Assembly: GCA_947503775.1 (NCBI GenBank)
Contig: CANNFE010000002.1
Location: 434,001 to 498,000, forward strand
DNA from: an uncultured Paracoccaceae bacterium
GTDB lineage: Bacteria; Pseudomonadota; Alphaproteobacteria; Rhodobacterales; Rhodobacteraceae
DNA: 64,000 nt
Reading direction: 5' to 3'
The notes beneath the pieces are model-generated. The model searched no databases. It saw only the letters and a list, made by a program, of their open reading frames with translations, and had not been told where the DNA came from. Shown here piece by piece: positions 8,034 through 17,640 of this stretch (its first letter is position 1; each line of letters opens with the position of its first letter). The translations under genes and the position numbers were made by a program.

Positions 8034-9013
8034 CGCAACGGCTCTGCCGCCCGGACAAAGCCGGTGACAAGATCACGGCGATTGCGGATCGGCGCATCAA
8101 GATAGGTCAGGGCGGCCGGATCCTTTTGGTCCAGGACACCGAGCCGGATCAGGATCGCCGTGATGGCCGCCTCTGACGCGCGCGTTGCGCCATCGGCGAT
8201 CTTCACCGCCACGCCCAGCTTTTGCTCGGGCAGGATCGCGACAAAAACCCCCTCGGCCCCTGTTTTGACGGCGACGCCAGTCATCGCCCGCATCAACGCA
8301 GTGCAGGCGCGCCCTTCTCCGGCGACGAGATCGGGATGCGTCACCATCGCTTCGACCAGACGCTCCTGCGCCCTCGCCCCTGTGCCGCTGCGCGTGCCAG
8401 CCTCTGCAAAGACGGCCATCGCACGCGCAAGGCCTCTCACGGATGTGGCATAGTTCGGGGCAGAGCAGCCATCGATCGCGAAACCGGGGCTGGTCTCGCC
8501 TGTTGTCTCCTCAAAGGCCTGCAGGATCCGCCTTTGCACCGGATGGTCCGGATCGATATAATCAGGCCCGGCCTTCAGCGCCTGACCAAGCGCCAGAAAA
8601 CCGGCATGCTTGCCCGAGCAGTTGTTGTGGATTTGCCCGGGCGGTTCTGACGCGCGGATCAACGCGGTGCGGGCCGGCCGGTCGGCGGGCTCTTGCGGAC
8701 CGCAGAGAAACGCCGCCTCGCTCAGCCCCAGATCCGAAAGCCAATCCGCGACACGGCGTGTGTGAATGACGGCGCCTTGATGCGAGGCGCAGGCCAGGGC
8801 GAGTCGCTCCGAGGTCAGGCCCGGCACGCCCGCCTCAAGCAGCGGGAGGGCCTGCACCATCTTGCAGCTTGACCGGGGATAGATCGTTGCACCCGGATCG
8901 CCCCAGCTTTCGACAAGCGATCCGTCCGGGCGGCAGATGGCGATATGTCCCAGATGCACGCTTTCTACACGGTCGCCTCGCCAGATTTCGATCAGTCGCT
9001 CCGGATCTTTCAT
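8030..9013 (-). CDS. Asparaginase, AnsII/Asparaginase_II family
   Basis: This 327-residue protein belongs to the family that hydrolyses L-asparagine to aspartate and ammonia and is unrelated to the AnsA/AnsB fold. Family blocks seen are PRSSCKMVQALPLLEAG (near residue 45), HNNCSGKHAGFLAL (about 130), and DGCSAPNYA (about 185). The start at 9013 (MKDPERL) is chosen because GGGAGAG lies 5 bases upstream; the frame stays open further but that extension is low-complexity shadow. No signal peptide, so it is cytoplasmic. It is divergent from the IalB-like gene. Confidence 0.85.
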   Translation of the reverse strand: MKDPERLIEIWRGDRVESVHLGHIAICRPDGSLVESWGDPGATIYPRSSCKMVQALPLLEAGVPGLTSERLALACASHQGAVIHTRRVADWLSDLGLSEAAFLCGPQEPADRPARTALIRASEPPGQIHNNCSGKHAGFLALGQALKAGPDYIDPDHPVQRRILQAFEETTGETSPGFAIDGCSAPNYATSVRGLARAMAVFAEAGTRSGTGARAQERLVEAMVTHPDLVAGEGRACTALMRAMTGVAVKTGAEGVFVAILPEQKLGVAVKIADGATRASEAAITAILIRLGVLDQKDPAALTYLDAPIRNRRDLVTGFVRAAEPLR

Positions 9014-9193
9014 CGGCTCTCCCTTGCCTCTTGCCCGATTTTGCTCATCATTCTGCATCGACGGGTCTTTTCGTATCCTGCAGTTTCTTGGTAGGACCCG
9101 CCTGATCGGAACGAAAGGGGGTCCGCCTGTGCACAAGACAGCCAAAAAGGCGCGCGGCACCACCCGGCAGATGGGCAGCATGGAGAATAAGAT

Positions 9194-9724
9194 ATGAAGA
9201 TCGCAACGGTCCTCGCAGGTCTGACTATGACGATGGCAGCCGGATCGCTGGCCGCTCAGGACAGCGCCGAATCCGAGAATCGGGTGTCGGCCAATACCGA
9301 CTGGAGCGTGTTCGAGGACAACGAACCCCGCGAATGCTGGGCCGTCTCCGCGCCGAAGGAAACGGTGAATACAAGAGACGGCGATGTGGTCGAGGTGCGT
9401 CGCGGCGATATTCTGCTGATGGTGTTCAACCGTCCGGCCCAGAATGTGAACGGTCAACTGGCCTTCACGGGCGGCTATCCCTTTGCGGGGGGATCGACCG
9501 TAGAGCTGGAGATCGGCGGGACCGAATACGAGCTGATCACCGAAGGGGAATGGGCCTGGCCCACAACGCCCGAGGAAGATGCGCAGATCGTCGCAGCGCT
9601 CAAGCGGGGGGCGCAGGCGGTTCTCACCGGCCGGTCGGGCCGGGGAACGCAAACCCAGGATACATTCTCTCTTCTGGGCTTTACCGCAGCCGTGGACGAC
9701 GCGACCGCCCGCTGCGAGGGTTGA
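9194..9724 (+). CDS. Invasion-associated locus B-like periplasmic protein
   Basis: The 176-residue protein has a clear signal peptide (MKIATVLAGLTMTMAAGSLAAQ, given here in pieces: basic MK, hydrophobic core 4-20, cleavage near AAQ). The mature part begins acidic and contains CWAVSAP near residue 54, VRRGDILLMVF at about 77-87, and a C-terminal Cys. This pattern fits the IalB family (PF06776) of small secreted proteins, which are widespread in alphaproteobacteria but whose molecular role is poorly known. The two cysteines could form a disulphide. It stands alone between the asparaginase and rlmN. Confidence 0.7.
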   Translation: MKIATVLAGLTMTMAAGSLAAQDSAESENRVSANTDWSVFEDNEPRECWAVSAPKETVNTRDGDVVEVRRGDILLMVFNRPAQNVNGQLAFTGGYPFAGGSTVELEIGGTEYELITEGEWAWPTTPEEDAQIVAALKRGAQAVLTGRSGRGTQTQDTFSLLGFTAAVDDATARCEG

Positions 9725-9734
9725 GCCGGACGGA

Positions 9735-9752
9735 CCGGGGGCCAGCCCCCGG
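9735..9752. terminator. GC-rich intergenic hairpin, Rhodobacteraceae type
   Basis: CCGGGGGC (9735-9742) pairs perfectly with GCCCCCGG (9745-9752) over a 2-base gap, followed by acccccgggatattt. I recall this composite as a recurrent intergenic element in Rhodobacteraceae; it probably ends the upstream IalB-like transcript. Copy number elsewhere cannot be seen here. Confidence 0.5.
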
Positions 9753-9836
9753 ACCCCCGGGATATTTGGCAGGCAAAGACTGTTGGGATTTTGCCTTATT
9801 GTCCCTATATAGGCGCGATTCCCGATGGAGAGCGCC

Positions 9837-11009
9837 ATGGCCGATGCGCCGATCACCCAAGATGTTCTGACGATCCCCCGCAAGGGGCCGGAGGGGCCTC
9901 AGAACCTTGTGGGTCTGACACGGAACGCCCTGCGCGAGACTTTGATCGAGGCTGGAACGCCCGAGAAACAGGCCCGCATGCGCGCCGGCCAGATCTGGCA
10001 GTGGATCTACGCCAAGGGCGCGCGTGACTTCGACGCGATGACCAACCTCGCCAAGCCCTATCGCGCCATGCTGGCCGAGCGGTTCGTCATCGCGGTCCCG
10101 GACGTGACCAAGCGGGACGTCAGTGCCGACGGCACCCGGAAATACCTTGTCCGGATCGCGGGCGGTCATGAGGTCGAGGTCGTCTACATCCCAGAGGAAG
10201 GGCGCGGCACGCTCTGCATTTCCTCGCAGGTCGGCTGCACGCTGACCTGTTCGTTCTGCCATACCGGCACGCAAAAGCTGGTCCGCAACCTGACTGCCGG
10301 AGAAATCATCGGCCAGGTCATGGTCGCCCGGGACGACCTTGGTGAATGGCCCGAACCCGGCGCTCCGAAGGACGAGACGCGTCTTTTGTCGAATATCGTC
10401 CTGATGGGCATGGGCGAGCCGCTTTATAACTTCGAAGCGGTGCGCGATGCGATGAAGATCGCCATGGACCCTGAAGGCATCTCGCTTTCGCGCCGCCGCA
10501 TCACGCTCTCGACCTCCGGTGTCGTGCCCGAGATCGCCCGCACCGCGGACGAGATCGGCTGCATGCTGGCCGTCAGCTTTCATGCCACCACGGACGAAGT
10601 GCGCGACAAGCTGGTCCCGATCAACAAGCGCTGGCCCATCGCCGATCTTCTCGATGCCCTGCGCGCCTATCCCAAAGCCAGCAATTCCGAGCGGATCACC
10701 TTCGAATATGTCATGCTCGACGGGATCAACGACAGCGACGAGGATGCGCGCCGTCTGATCAAACTGATCAAGGGCATCCCGGCCAAGATCAACCTGATCC
10801 CCTTCAACGAATGGCCCGGCGCGCCCTATAAGCGCTCCCCCTGGAGCCGGATCGAGGCTTTCGCCGATATCGTCTACAAAGCAGGCTATGCCGCGCCGAT
10901 CCGCACCCCGCGCGGCGAGGATATCATGGCCGCTTGCGGACAGCTCAAATCGGCGACTGAGCGGGCGCGCAAATCTCGCGCCCAGATCGCCGCCGAGGCG
11001 GGGCTCTAG
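9837..11009 (+). CDS. rlmN: Dual-specificity RNA methyltransferase RlmN
   Basis: RlmN is a radical-SAM enzyme that makes 2-methyladenosine at A2503 of 23S rRNA and A37 of some tRNAs. The 4Fe-4S motif CTLTCSFC is visible at about residue 130, and the second catalytic Cys lies in DIMAACGQL near the C-terminus. I prefer the ATG at 9837 to the one at 9825 because GGAG lies between them, 6 bases before 9837; this gives 390 residues. The length and both cysteine blocks match the family. It is followed by a small RHH-like gene. Confidence 0.95.
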   Translation: MADAPITQDVLTIPRKGPEGPQNLVGLTRNALRETLIEAGTPEKQARMRAGQIWQWIYAKGARDFDAMTNLAKPYRAMLAERFVIAVPDVTKRDVSADGTRKYLVRIAGGHEVEVVYIPEEGRGTLCISSQVGCTLTCSFCHTGTQKLVRNLTAGEIIGQVMVARDDLGEWPEPGAPKDETRLLSNIVLMGMGEPLYNFEAVRDAMKIAMDPEGISLSRRRITLSTSGVVPEIARTADEIGCMLAVSFHATTDEVRDKLVPINKRWPIADLLDALRAYPKASNSERITFEYVMLDGINDSDEDARRLIKLIKGIPAKINLIPFNEWPGAPYKRSPWSRIEAFADIVYKAGYAAPIRTPRGEDIMAACGQLKSATERARKSRAQIAAEAGL

Positions 11010-11053
11010 CGCCGTTAACTTCGTTTCAAGACGAATCGCGCCAGGGTGAGGTC

Positions 11054-11245
11054 ATGCAGACACTCACCGTTCAGTTCCAGATCTCCGCCCCCATGGAAGA
11101 GGCCCTTCGCCTCGCAGCCTGGGAAGATGATACCAGCGTCGCCGATATCATGCGTCAGGCCATCGGCCGTGACATTCGGCGCCGCAAGCAGATGCAGCAG
11201 GCCGCGATCCGGCGGCGCGCGCAGGCCAAAGAGGTCGCGGTCTAG
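11054..11245 (+). CDS. Small ribbon-helix-helix-like protein
   Basis: This is a 63-residue basic protein preceded by AGGGTGAGG 5 bases upstream. A short beta strand (TLTVQFQIS) followed by two helices (PMEEALRLAAWED and SVADIMRQAIGRDI) and an Arg/Gln-rich tail fits the ribbon-helix-helix DNA-binding fold. It lies 44 bases after rlmN on the same strand and is convergent with the LOG gene, 3 bases away. There is no toxin partner next to it, so an antitoxin role is not supported. A small autonomous repressor is possible. Confidence 0.55.
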   Translation: MQTLTVQFQISAPMEEALRLAAWEDDTSVADIMRQAIGRDIRRRKQMQQAAIRRRAQAKEVAV

Positions 11246-11248
11246 ACC

Positions 11249-12094
11249 CTAGCGGTCCGGAATCGTCTCTCGCTTTTCGCCCGCGCCGTCCCAGTTCGCC
11301 ATCGCCTCCAGCGCTTCTTCGGCGGTGTCGACAAAGCGGAAAAGATCCAGATCGGCCACTGCGATCGTGCCTGCCTCGCACAAAGCGTCCCAGTTCACGA
11401 TCCGCTCCCAGAAGTCGCGCCCAAAAAGCAGGACCGGCACGCGCTGCATGCGCCCCGTCTGGATCAGCGTCAGACATTCGAAGAGCTCGTCCAGCGTCCC
11501 GAACCCACCCGGAAAGACGCAAACCGCCGCCGCGCGCATCAGGAAATGCATCTTGCGGATGGCGAAGTAATGAAAATTAAAGCTCAGCTCGGGCGTGACA
11601 TAGCCATTGGGCGCCTGCTCATGCGGCAGCACGATCCCCAGACCGACGGACCGCCCACCGGCATCGACAGCCCCACGATTGCCCGCCTCCATGACGCCGG
11701 GCCCGCCCCCTGTGACGATCACGTTCTCGGTCCCGCCGGTTTTCATCGACGCTTCGGTCACAAGCTGCGCGAACCGCCGCGCCTCGGCATAATGCGCGCT
11801 TAGCTCGGCCAGGGTTTCGGTCCGCGCCTCATGCCTGCGCGCAGGCTCCGGGATCCGCGCGCCGCCGAACAGAACCACCGTCGACTCTATCCCCGCCGCA
11901 TCCAGCAGCAGCTCCGGCTTGAGCAGTTCCAGCTGCAACCGCACGGGCCGCAGCTCGGGGCGGCATAGGAAATCCTCGTCCGTAAAGGCCAGCTGGTAGG
12001 TCGGAGACTGCGTCTGGGGCGTCTGCGGAACCTGCGAAGATGCCTCCCGGTCTTCCTCGCTGTGGCGCAAAGGGTGGCGGCGGTCGTCTTTCAT
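11249..12094 (-). CDS. LOG-family (TIGR00730) Rossmann-fold nucleotide phosphoribohydrolase
   Basis: The 281-residue protein carries both LOG-family signatures: [14 protein letters not shown] at about residues 128-141 and [12 protein letters not shown] near 196-207. LOG-type enzymes release free base from nucleoside monophosphates; some make cytokinins, others are general pyrimidine/purine nucleotide hydrolases. The N-terminal 80 residues are longer than the minimal family, as in the larger bacterial members. Substrate cannot be told from sequence. It is divergent from dapD, with its start 92 bases from the dapD ATG. Confidence 0.85.
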   Translation of the reverse strand: MKDDRRHPLRHSEEDREASSQVPQTPQTQSPTYQLAFTDEDFLCRPELRPVRLQLELLKPELLLDAAGIESTVVLFGGARIPEPARRHEARTETLAELSAHYAEARRFAQLVTEASMKTGGTENVIVTGGGPGVMEAGNRGAVDAGGRSVGLGIVLPHEQAPNGYVTPELSFNFHYFAIRKMHFLMRAAAVCVFPGGFGTLDELFECLTLIQTGRMQRVPVLLFGRDFWERIVNWDALCEAGTIAVADLDLFRFVDTAEEALEAMANWDGAGEKRETIPDR

Positions 12095-12186
12095 TTCAGG
12101 TCCTTCAAAGCGGCTTCATTGCGCTGGCGCGAGACCCTCACTATAGCTCGCCCAACCCCATGGCCACCCGCGAAAGAGAGCCCCCG

Positions 12187-13011
12187 ATGTCAAATGCCGA
12201 TCTGGAAACCGCAATCGAGGCTGCCTGGGAGGCACGCGCCGATATTACGCCCGCCACGACGGGCGAAACCCGCGATGCGATCGAGGATACTCTGAACGCC
12301 CTCGATAGCGGCAAGCTCCGCGTCGCCGAAAAGCAGGGCGGCGACTGGCATGTAAACCAATGGGCCAAAAAGGCCGTCCTCCTGGGCTTTCGCATTAAGG
12401 ATATGGAGCATCAGCCCGGCGGCCCCCAAAACGGCGGCTGGTGGGACAAGGTCGACAGCAAGTTCGCAGGCTGGGGCGACAACGCCTGGCGCGCGGCGGG
12501 CTTTCGCGCCGTGCCCAACTGTGTGGTCCGCAAGTCGGCCTTTATCGCGCCGGGCGTGGTGCTCATGCCGTCCTTCGTGAACCTCGGCGCTTACGTGGAC
12601 GAGGGCACGATGGTCGACACCTGGGCGACCGTCGGCTCTTGCGCGCAGATCGGCAAGAACGTGCACCTGTCGGGCGGTGTCGGCATCGGCGGCGTGCTCG
12701 AGCCCATGCAGGCAGGCCCCACGATCATCGAGGACAACTGCTTCATCGGCGCCCGATCCGAGGTGGTCGAGGGCTGCATCGTCCGCGAAGGCTCGGTCCT
12801 CGGCATGGGGGTTTTCATCGGCCAATCCACTAAGATCGTGGACCGCGAAACCGGAACCGTCAGCTACGGAGAGGTCCCCGCAGGATCCGTCGTCGTGGCA
12901 GGCTCCATGCCGTCAAAAAACGGCGTTCACCTTTACTGCGCGGTCATCGTCAAACGCGTGGACGAAAGGACCCGCTCAAAGACGTCGATCAACGAGCTTC
13001 TGCGCGACTGA
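12187..13011 (+). CDS. dapD: Tetrahydrodipicolinate N-succinyltransferase
   Basis: DapD transfers succinyl from succinyl-CoA to tetrahydrodipicolinate in the succinylase route to meso-diaminopimelate and lysine. The start at 12187 (MSNADLE) has AAAGAGAG upstream and gives 274 residues, the family length; the longer open frame is not supported. The middle of the protein is a left-handed beta helix of hexapeptide repeats ([20 protein letters not shown] region, then [16 protein letters not shown]). It acts as a trimer in the cytoplasm. dapE lies 1.2 kb downstream on the same strand, so both ends of the succinyl branch are close together. Confidence 0.95.
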   Translation: MSNADLETAIEAAWEARADITPATTGETRDAIEDTLNALDSGKLRVAEKQGGDWHVNQWAKKAVLLGFRIKDMEHQPGGPQNGGWWDKVDSKFAGWGDNAWRAAGFRAVPNCVVRKSAFIAPGVVLMPSFVNLGAYVDEGTMVDTWATVGSCAQIGKNVHLSGGVGIGGVLEPMQAGPTIIEDNCFIGARSEVVEGCIVREGSVLGMGVFIGQSTKIVDRETGTVSYGEVPAGSVVVAGSMPSKNGVHLYCAVIVKRVDERTRSKTSINELLRD

Positions 13012-13586
13012 CAAATCCAGACATCACCGCTGCCGGGGCCGCCGCCGGTGATGTCGTCTCAACAACGAGGGAGACACCGCTTTGCCGCGGCAGCCTTTCC
13101 TCAACCTTGTCACTCGACTGACCCCCGGGGGACCCGGCGTCCCGCCAATACCGTGGAGTTAACCTTAACCCCCTACGAAACCTGCCGCTCATTAACCTTA
13201 ATGCGCCCCTCCACACAGAAACGCTCCAATTCATCCTGTCAGAAATACTCAAGTTCGCCGCATCGTACCCGCGATCCGCCTAATCTTCAGGGCGTCCGTC
13301 TACCGGATCCAAGCAATCCCATTCGCACACCTCCGATTGAAACGGCACCCCTCCACCCCCTATTCGCGTCGGATTAACCTTAACATCCATTAACCTTAAC
13401 GCCTTTCCCACATCCCGGCAGATTCCTTCATCTGGCCAAAAATATGCACATCCCAAAATCGAAATCCAAAGCAACGCTTCCTCTTCCAAGCCCAAAAGAC
13501 CACGACAGCAGCTCAAACTGCCTCGGCGGGAACCCCCCTCAACCATCCACGTTACATCTAAGAAGGTTAACACGGAGACAAACCTA
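13012..13586. other. 575-base intergenic region
   Basis: No convincing gene is present. It holds a stem-loop just after dapD (ACATCACCG at 13021-13029 with CGGTGATGT at 13046-13054, no U-run), which may end dapD transcription, and the four-copy TTAACCTTAA motif described separately. The base composition is lower in GC than the flanks, as for a promoter or regulatory region. The ribosome binding site of the next gene (CGGAGAC) is at its right end. Confidence 0.6.
13159..13399. repeat. Four copies of palindromic TTAACCTTAA motif
   Basis: TTAACCTTAA occurs exactly at 13159-13168, 13192-13201, 13374-13383 and 13390-13399; a further GTTAAC lies at 13566-13571. The last two are 6 bases apart. The cluster sits upstream of a stress-type membrane protein gene. 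The TTAA-rich half-sites resemble CtrA-type boxes, but the spacing (6 rather than 7 between TTAA blocks) is off. A regulatory role is inference. Confidence 0.45.
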
Positions 13587-13832
13587 ATGGGACTTGGCCT
13601 TATCGCATCTATCATCGTCGGCGGCCTCGCCGGATGGATCGCCAGTATGATCATGAAGGCCGACACGGGCCTCATTCTCAACATCGGCCTTGGGATCCTC
13701 GGTGCATTCACCCTGAACCTGATCCTCAGCCTCATCGGCATCTATGCTGCCAACAGCTGGATCCCGCAGCTTTTCGTCGGCATCATCGGCGCCTGCCTTT
13801 TGATCTTCGGCTATCGCAAGATCAAAAGCTGA
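13587..13832 (+). CDS. GlsB/YeaQ/YmgE family small membrane protein
   Basis: This 81-residue protein has three hydrophobic segments (about residues 2-20, 27-52 and 58-76) and the glycine-rich pattern LIASIIVGGLAGWIAS at the start, followed by GLILNIGLGILGAF. This is the PF04226 'transglycosylase-associated' family, often induced by stress or in stationary phase; its biochemical role is unknown. GGAGA lies 8 bases upstream. The long upstream region with repeated TTAACCTTAA suggests elaborate control. Confidence 0.85.
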   Translation: MGLGLIASIIVGGLAGWIASMIMKADTGLILNIGLGILGAFTLNLILSLIGIYAANSWIPQLFVGIIGACLLIFGYRKIKS

Positions 13833-13870
13833 CCCTTCCGTCCGCTCCCGCCACGGGCTAGGAAACGGAC

Positions 13871-14191
13871 ATGAAAGACGGCAGCAAGCAAAAGGTCTTC
13901 ACCCTTCTGGTGGAGGTCGGCCGCAAGGACGGCGACGGTCTGCCCAAGGGCACGACCGGTGCCGCCCTGATGTGCTACGCCACCGGTATCGACGAGGCGG
14001 AAGCCGTCCGCGAAACCGTCGCGATCCTCAAACAGGCCGACATGGCGCCTCTTGACGTCTCGGGCTATGGCACCCGCGAAGAGCGTCTCGCCGAAGGCCA
14101 CGACATCCCCGAAGAAGAGCTTGCCCTGATGGACCGCGCCCTGGCCGAAAACGCCGTGATCGTCGCCCAGATGACCCCGTTTCATGACTGA
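13871..14191 (+). CDS. Conserved small protein upstream of dapE
   Basis: This 106-residue acidic protein overlaps dapE by 8 bases, so it is probably translated from the dapE message. It has no signal peptide or membrane segment. An alternation of a beta-rich N-terminus ([12 protein letters not shown]), a helix ([17 protein letters not shown]), and a C-terminal helix-rich part suggests a small alpha/beta domain. I do not recognise a named family. Its fixed place before dapE suggests a link to lysine/peptidoglycan precursor supply, but that is inference from position only. Confidence 0.65.
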   Translation: MKDGSKQKVFTLLVEVGRKDGDGLPKGTTGAALMCYATGIDEAEAVRETVAILKQADMAPLDVSGYGTREERLAEGHDIPEEELALMDRALAENAVIVAQMTPFHD

Positions 14192-15323
14192 TCCCGTCGC
14201 CCTCACCGCCGATCTCGTCCGCTGCCCATCCGTCACGCCCGAAGAGGGCGGTGCCCTGCAATTGCTCGAGGCCCGCCTCACCGAGGCAGGCTTCAACTGC
14301 ACCCGCATCGATCGCAACGGCACCTCTAATCTCTTCGCTCGCTGGGGCGCAAAGGGCGCCACCCGAACCTTCGGCTTCAACGGCCATACTGATGTCGTTC
14401 CCATAGGCGATGCTGCCGCCTGGACCGCAGACCCTTTCGGCGCCGAGATCCGCGACGGATGGCTTTACGGACGCGGCGCAACGGATATGAAATCGGGCGT
14501 TGCCGCCTTCGCTGCTGCCGCGATTGACCTTGTCACGGAAACTCCGCCCGACGGAGCCATCATCCTGACTATCACCGGCGACGAGGAAGGCCCGGCCACC
14601 GACGGCACCACCGCGATCCTCGACTGGATGGCCCAGCAGGGTGAGGCCATGACCGCCTGCCTCGTCGGAGAGCCGACCTGCCCCGATGAGATGGGCGAGA
14701 TGATGAAGATCGGACGCCGCGGCTCTCTCACGGCCCATATCAAAGCCAAAGGACAGCAAGGCCACGCCGCCTACCCGCATCGCGCGCTCAACCCGCTGCC
14801 CGCGCTTGTCCGCCTGCTCGATCGTCTCGCCAGTGAAGAGCTCGACACAGGCAGCGACCATTTCGACGCCAGCACGCTTGCCATCGTCACCGTCGATACC
14901 GGCAATCCGGCAACCAACGTGATCCCCGCAGAAGCGCGCGCGACGCTCAATATCCGCTTCAACGATCTGCACAGCGGCGCCTCCCTCACCGAATGGCTGA
15001 TGGAAGAGGCCGAAGCCGTCACCGATGAAAGCGGCGTGTCCCTCGACATCGAGATCAAGATCTCCGGCGAAAGCTTCCTGACGCCCACCGGGCCTCTCAC
15101 CGATCTGGTCGCAAAGGCCATCGAGGCCGAGACAGGCCGCCGCCCGGTCCTCTCGACCTCCGGCGGCACATCGGATGCGCGTTTCGTCAAGGATCACTGC
15201 CCGGTCGTGGAATTCGGCCTTGTCGGCCACCGCATGCATGCGGTCGACGAACGCGTCCGTGTCGAGCAGATCGGGCAGCTCAAGGCGGTCTATACCCGCA
15301 TCCTGCGCGATTACTTCGCCTGA
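14184..15323 (+). CDS. dapE: Succinyl-diaminopimelate desuccinylase
   Basis: DapE hydrolyses N-succinyl-LL-diaminopimelate to LL-diaminopimelate and succinate, the step that gives the precursor for lysine and cell wall. It is a 379-residue M20-family metallopeptidase. Metal ligands are visible: His68 and Asp70 in [10 protein letters not shown], the bridging Asp in [11 protein letters not shown], and the catalytic Glu pair in TGDEEGPA. A dimerisation lid domain lies between about 180 and 295, and the last His is in [14 protein letters not shown]. It overlaps the upstream small gene by 8 bases. No anomaly. Confidence 0.95.
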   Translation: MTDPVALTADLVRCPSVTPEEGGALQLLEARLTEAGFNCTRIDRNGTSNLFARWGAKGATRTFGFNGHTDVVPIGDAAAWTADPFGAEIRDGWLYGRGATDMKSGVAAFAAAAIDLVTETPPDGAIILTITGDEEGPATDGTTAILDWMAQQGEAMTACLVGEPTCPDEMGEMMKIGRRGSLTAHIKAKGQQGHAAYPHRALNPLPALVRLLDRLASEELDTGSDHFDASTLAIVTVDTGNPATNVIPAEARATLNIRFNDLHSGASLTEWLMEEAEAVTDESGVSLDIEIKISGESFLTPTGPLTDLVAKAIEAETGRRPVLSTSGGTSDARFVKDHCPVVEFGLVGHRMHAVDERVRVEQIGQLKAVYTRILRDYFA

Positions 15324-15384
15324 GCCGATCCAGACCAATCTATTTCACGATGACCCGTTTGGCACCGCATGTTAGGGCAAGCGC

Positions 15385-17640
15385 ATGACACAGATCCCGA
15401 CGCGCGATCAGATCCTCCAGTGGATCTCGGACAACCCCACCCAAACCTCCAAGCGCGACATCGCCAAAGCCTTCGGGATCAAGGGCGCCGCCCGCATCGA
15501 TCTCAAGAAGATCCTGCGCACGCTCGAGGATGAGGGTCATTTGGAAAAGCGCCGCCGCAGCTTCCGCGACCCCGACAAGCTTCCGCCCGTATCCGTCCTG
15601 CAAGTCACCGGCCCCGATGCCGAAGGCGATCTGATGGCCCGCCCCCTCGAATGGGAAGGCGAAGGCCCCGAGCCGCGCGTCCTCCTCATTCCCCGCCGCT
15701 CCGATCCCGCGCTGGGCGCGGGCGACCGCATCCTCGCGCGCCTGACCGAACTGCGCGGCGAGGATCCCGCTTACGAGGCGCGCCTCATCCGCCGTATCGG
15801 CACCAACCCCCAGCGCATCCTCGGCATCTTTCGCAAAGGCGACGAAGGCGGCCGCATTGTTCCAATCGACAAGGGCGCCGACAAGCAATGGACCGTCCCG
15901 CCTGGCGCCACCCATGGCGCGAAGGATGGCGAGCTGGTCGAGGCAGAGCAATCCGGCCCCAAGGGCCGCATGGGCCTGCCCAAAGCGCGCATCACCGACC
16001 GGCTGGGCGATCCCTCCGCGCCCAAGGCGGTGTCCCTCATCGCGATCCACCAGCACGGGATCCCAGATCACTTCCCCGACAATGTCATCGCCGAGGCCGA
16101 CGCGATGGAACCTGCAGGCCTGCAAAACCGCGAGGATCTTCGCGACCTGCCGCTCGTCACCATCGACCCGTCCGATGCCCGCGATCACGACGATGCCTGC
16201 TTTGCCCAGCCCGATGACGACCCCAAGAACGAGGGCGGCCACCTCATCTGGGTCGCCATCGCCGATGTTGCCCATTACGTCCGCCCCGGCACCGCGCTGG
16301 ACCGCGAGGCGCGCAAACGCGGCAACTCCACCTATTTCCCAGACCGCGTCGTCCCGATGCTGCCCGACCGCCTGTCAGGGGATCTCTGCTCGTTGCACGA
16401 GGGCGTCTCCCGCGCCTGCATCGCGGTGCGCATGACGATCGACGCGCAGGGTACGCTAAAAGCCTCGAAACTCGTGCGCGGCCTGATGAAGTCCCCCGCC
16501 TCGCTTCACTACGAAGAGGTGCAGGCCGCCTTGGACGGCAGCCCCAACGATAGAACCAAAGCGCTCCTCGACCCGGTCCTGAAACCACTCTACGCCGCCT
16601 ACGAAGCACTCAAACGCGCCCGCGCGATCCGCCAGCCGCTCAAGCTTGACCTGCCCGAACGCCAGATCGTCCTCACCGACACCGGAGAGGTCGCCTCCGT
16701 CAACTTCAAGGACCGCCTCGACGCCCACCGCCTGATCGAGGAATTCATGGTCCTCGCCAACGTCGCCGCCGCCCAGACGCTGATCAAAAAGCGCAGCCCG
16801 CTCCTCTTTCGCGTCCACGAAGAGCCCAGTCCCGAAAAGCTCGACGCGCTACGCGAAACGGCCCAGGCCTCGGGCTTCCAGCTCGCAAAAGGGCAGGTGC
16901 TCAAGACCGCGCATCTGAACCGTCTTCTGGATCAGGCGGCGGGCTCCCAACATGCCGAACTGATCAACCTTTCGACGCTCCGCTCGATGACGCAGGCCTA
17001 TTACAGCCCCGAGAATTTCGGCCATTTCGGCCTCGCCCTGCAATCCTACGCGCATTTCACGTCGCCGATCCGGCGCTATGCCGACCTGATCGTCCACCGC
17101 GCACTCATCTCGGCGCATGACTGGGGCAAAGACGGCCTCACGCCCGAGGATATCGAGCAACTCGAGCAGACCGCGCAACAGATCTCGGACACCGAACGGC
17201 GCTCCATGATGGCCGAGCGCGACACGACCGACCGCTATCTCGCCAGCTACCTCGCCGACCGCGTCAGAGCCGAGATGACAGGCCGGATCAGCGGAATCGC
17301 CCGCTTTGGCATCTTCGTGAAGCTGGATGAAACCGGCGCCGACGGTCTGGTCCCGATCCGCGAGATCGGCAGCGAATATTTCCACCACGATGCCGAAAGC
17401 CAAACCCTCATGGGCGCCGATACCGGCCGCGTCATCGCGCTGGGACAGAAAGCCCTCGTCCGCCTCTCCGAAGCGGTCCCGGTCACAGGCGGTCTGATGC
17501 TAGAATTGTTGGAACTGGAGGGCGCCAAACTTCCCAAAGGCTCCGGCCCGTCGCGAGGCAAACCGCCCCGCCGCAAGATCGCTTCGTCCAAACGGCGCAA
17601 GGACAAGGCCGCGCGCAAGGTCAAACGCACACGGCGTTAA
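15385..17640 (+). CDS. rnr: Ribonuclease R
   Basis: RNase R is a 3'-to-5' processive exoribonuclease that degrades structured RNA and takes part in rRNA and tmRNA quality control. The 751-residue protein shows a winged-helix N-terminus (about 1-60), OB cold-shock domains (about 70-240), an RNB catalytic core with the acidic motif DARDHDDA at about residue 258, and an S1 domain at about 630-710. The C-terminus is a Lys/Arg-rich tail (RKIASSKRRKDKAARK), typical for RNase R and used for RNA unwinding. It ends in a 4-base convergent overlap with the next gene. Confidence 0.95.
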   Translation: MTQIPTRDQILQWISDNPTQTSKRDIAKAFGIKGAARIDLKKILRTLEDEGHLEKRRRSFRDPDKLPPVSVLQVTGPDAEGDLMARPLEWEGEGPEPRVLLIPRRSDPALGAGDRILARLTELRGEDPAYEARLIRRIGTNPQRILGIFRKGDEGGRIVPIDKGADKQWTVPPGATHGAKDGELVEAEQSGPKGRMGLPKARITDRLGDPSAPKAVSLIAIHQHGIPDHFPDNVIAEADAMEPAGLQNREDLRDLPLVTIDPSDARDHDDACFAQPDDDPKNEGGHLIWVAIADVAHYVRPGTALDREARKRGNSTYFPDRVVPMLPDRLSGDLCSLHEGVSRACIAVRMTIDAQGTLKASKLVRGLMKSPASLHYEEVQAALDGSPNDRTKALLDPVLKPLYAAYEALKRARAIRQPLKLDLPERQIVLTDTGEVASVNFKDRLDAHRLIEEFMVLANVAAAQTLIKKRSPLLFRVHEEPSPEKLDALRETAQASGFQLAKGQVLKTAHLNRLLDQAAGSQHAELINLSTLRSMTQAYYSPENFGHFGLALQSYAHFTSPIRRYADLIVHRALISAHDWGKDGLTPEDIEQLEQTAQQISDTERRSMMAERDTTDRYLASYLADRVRAEMTGRISGIARFGIFVKLDETGADGLVPIREIGSEYFHHDAESQTLMGADTGRVIALGQKALVRLSEAVPVTGGLMLELLELEGAKLPKGSGPSRGKPPRRKIASSKRRKDKAARKVKRTRR

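Noticed and set aside
11054-11245. Antitoxin of a toxin-antitoxin pair
   Set aside because: The small RHH-like gene has no adjacent small toxin-like gene; rlmN and the LOG gene are housekeeping neighbours.
13159-13399. CRISPR array
   Set aside because: The repeated unit is only 10 bases, palindromic, and the spacing is irregular; no cas gene is present.
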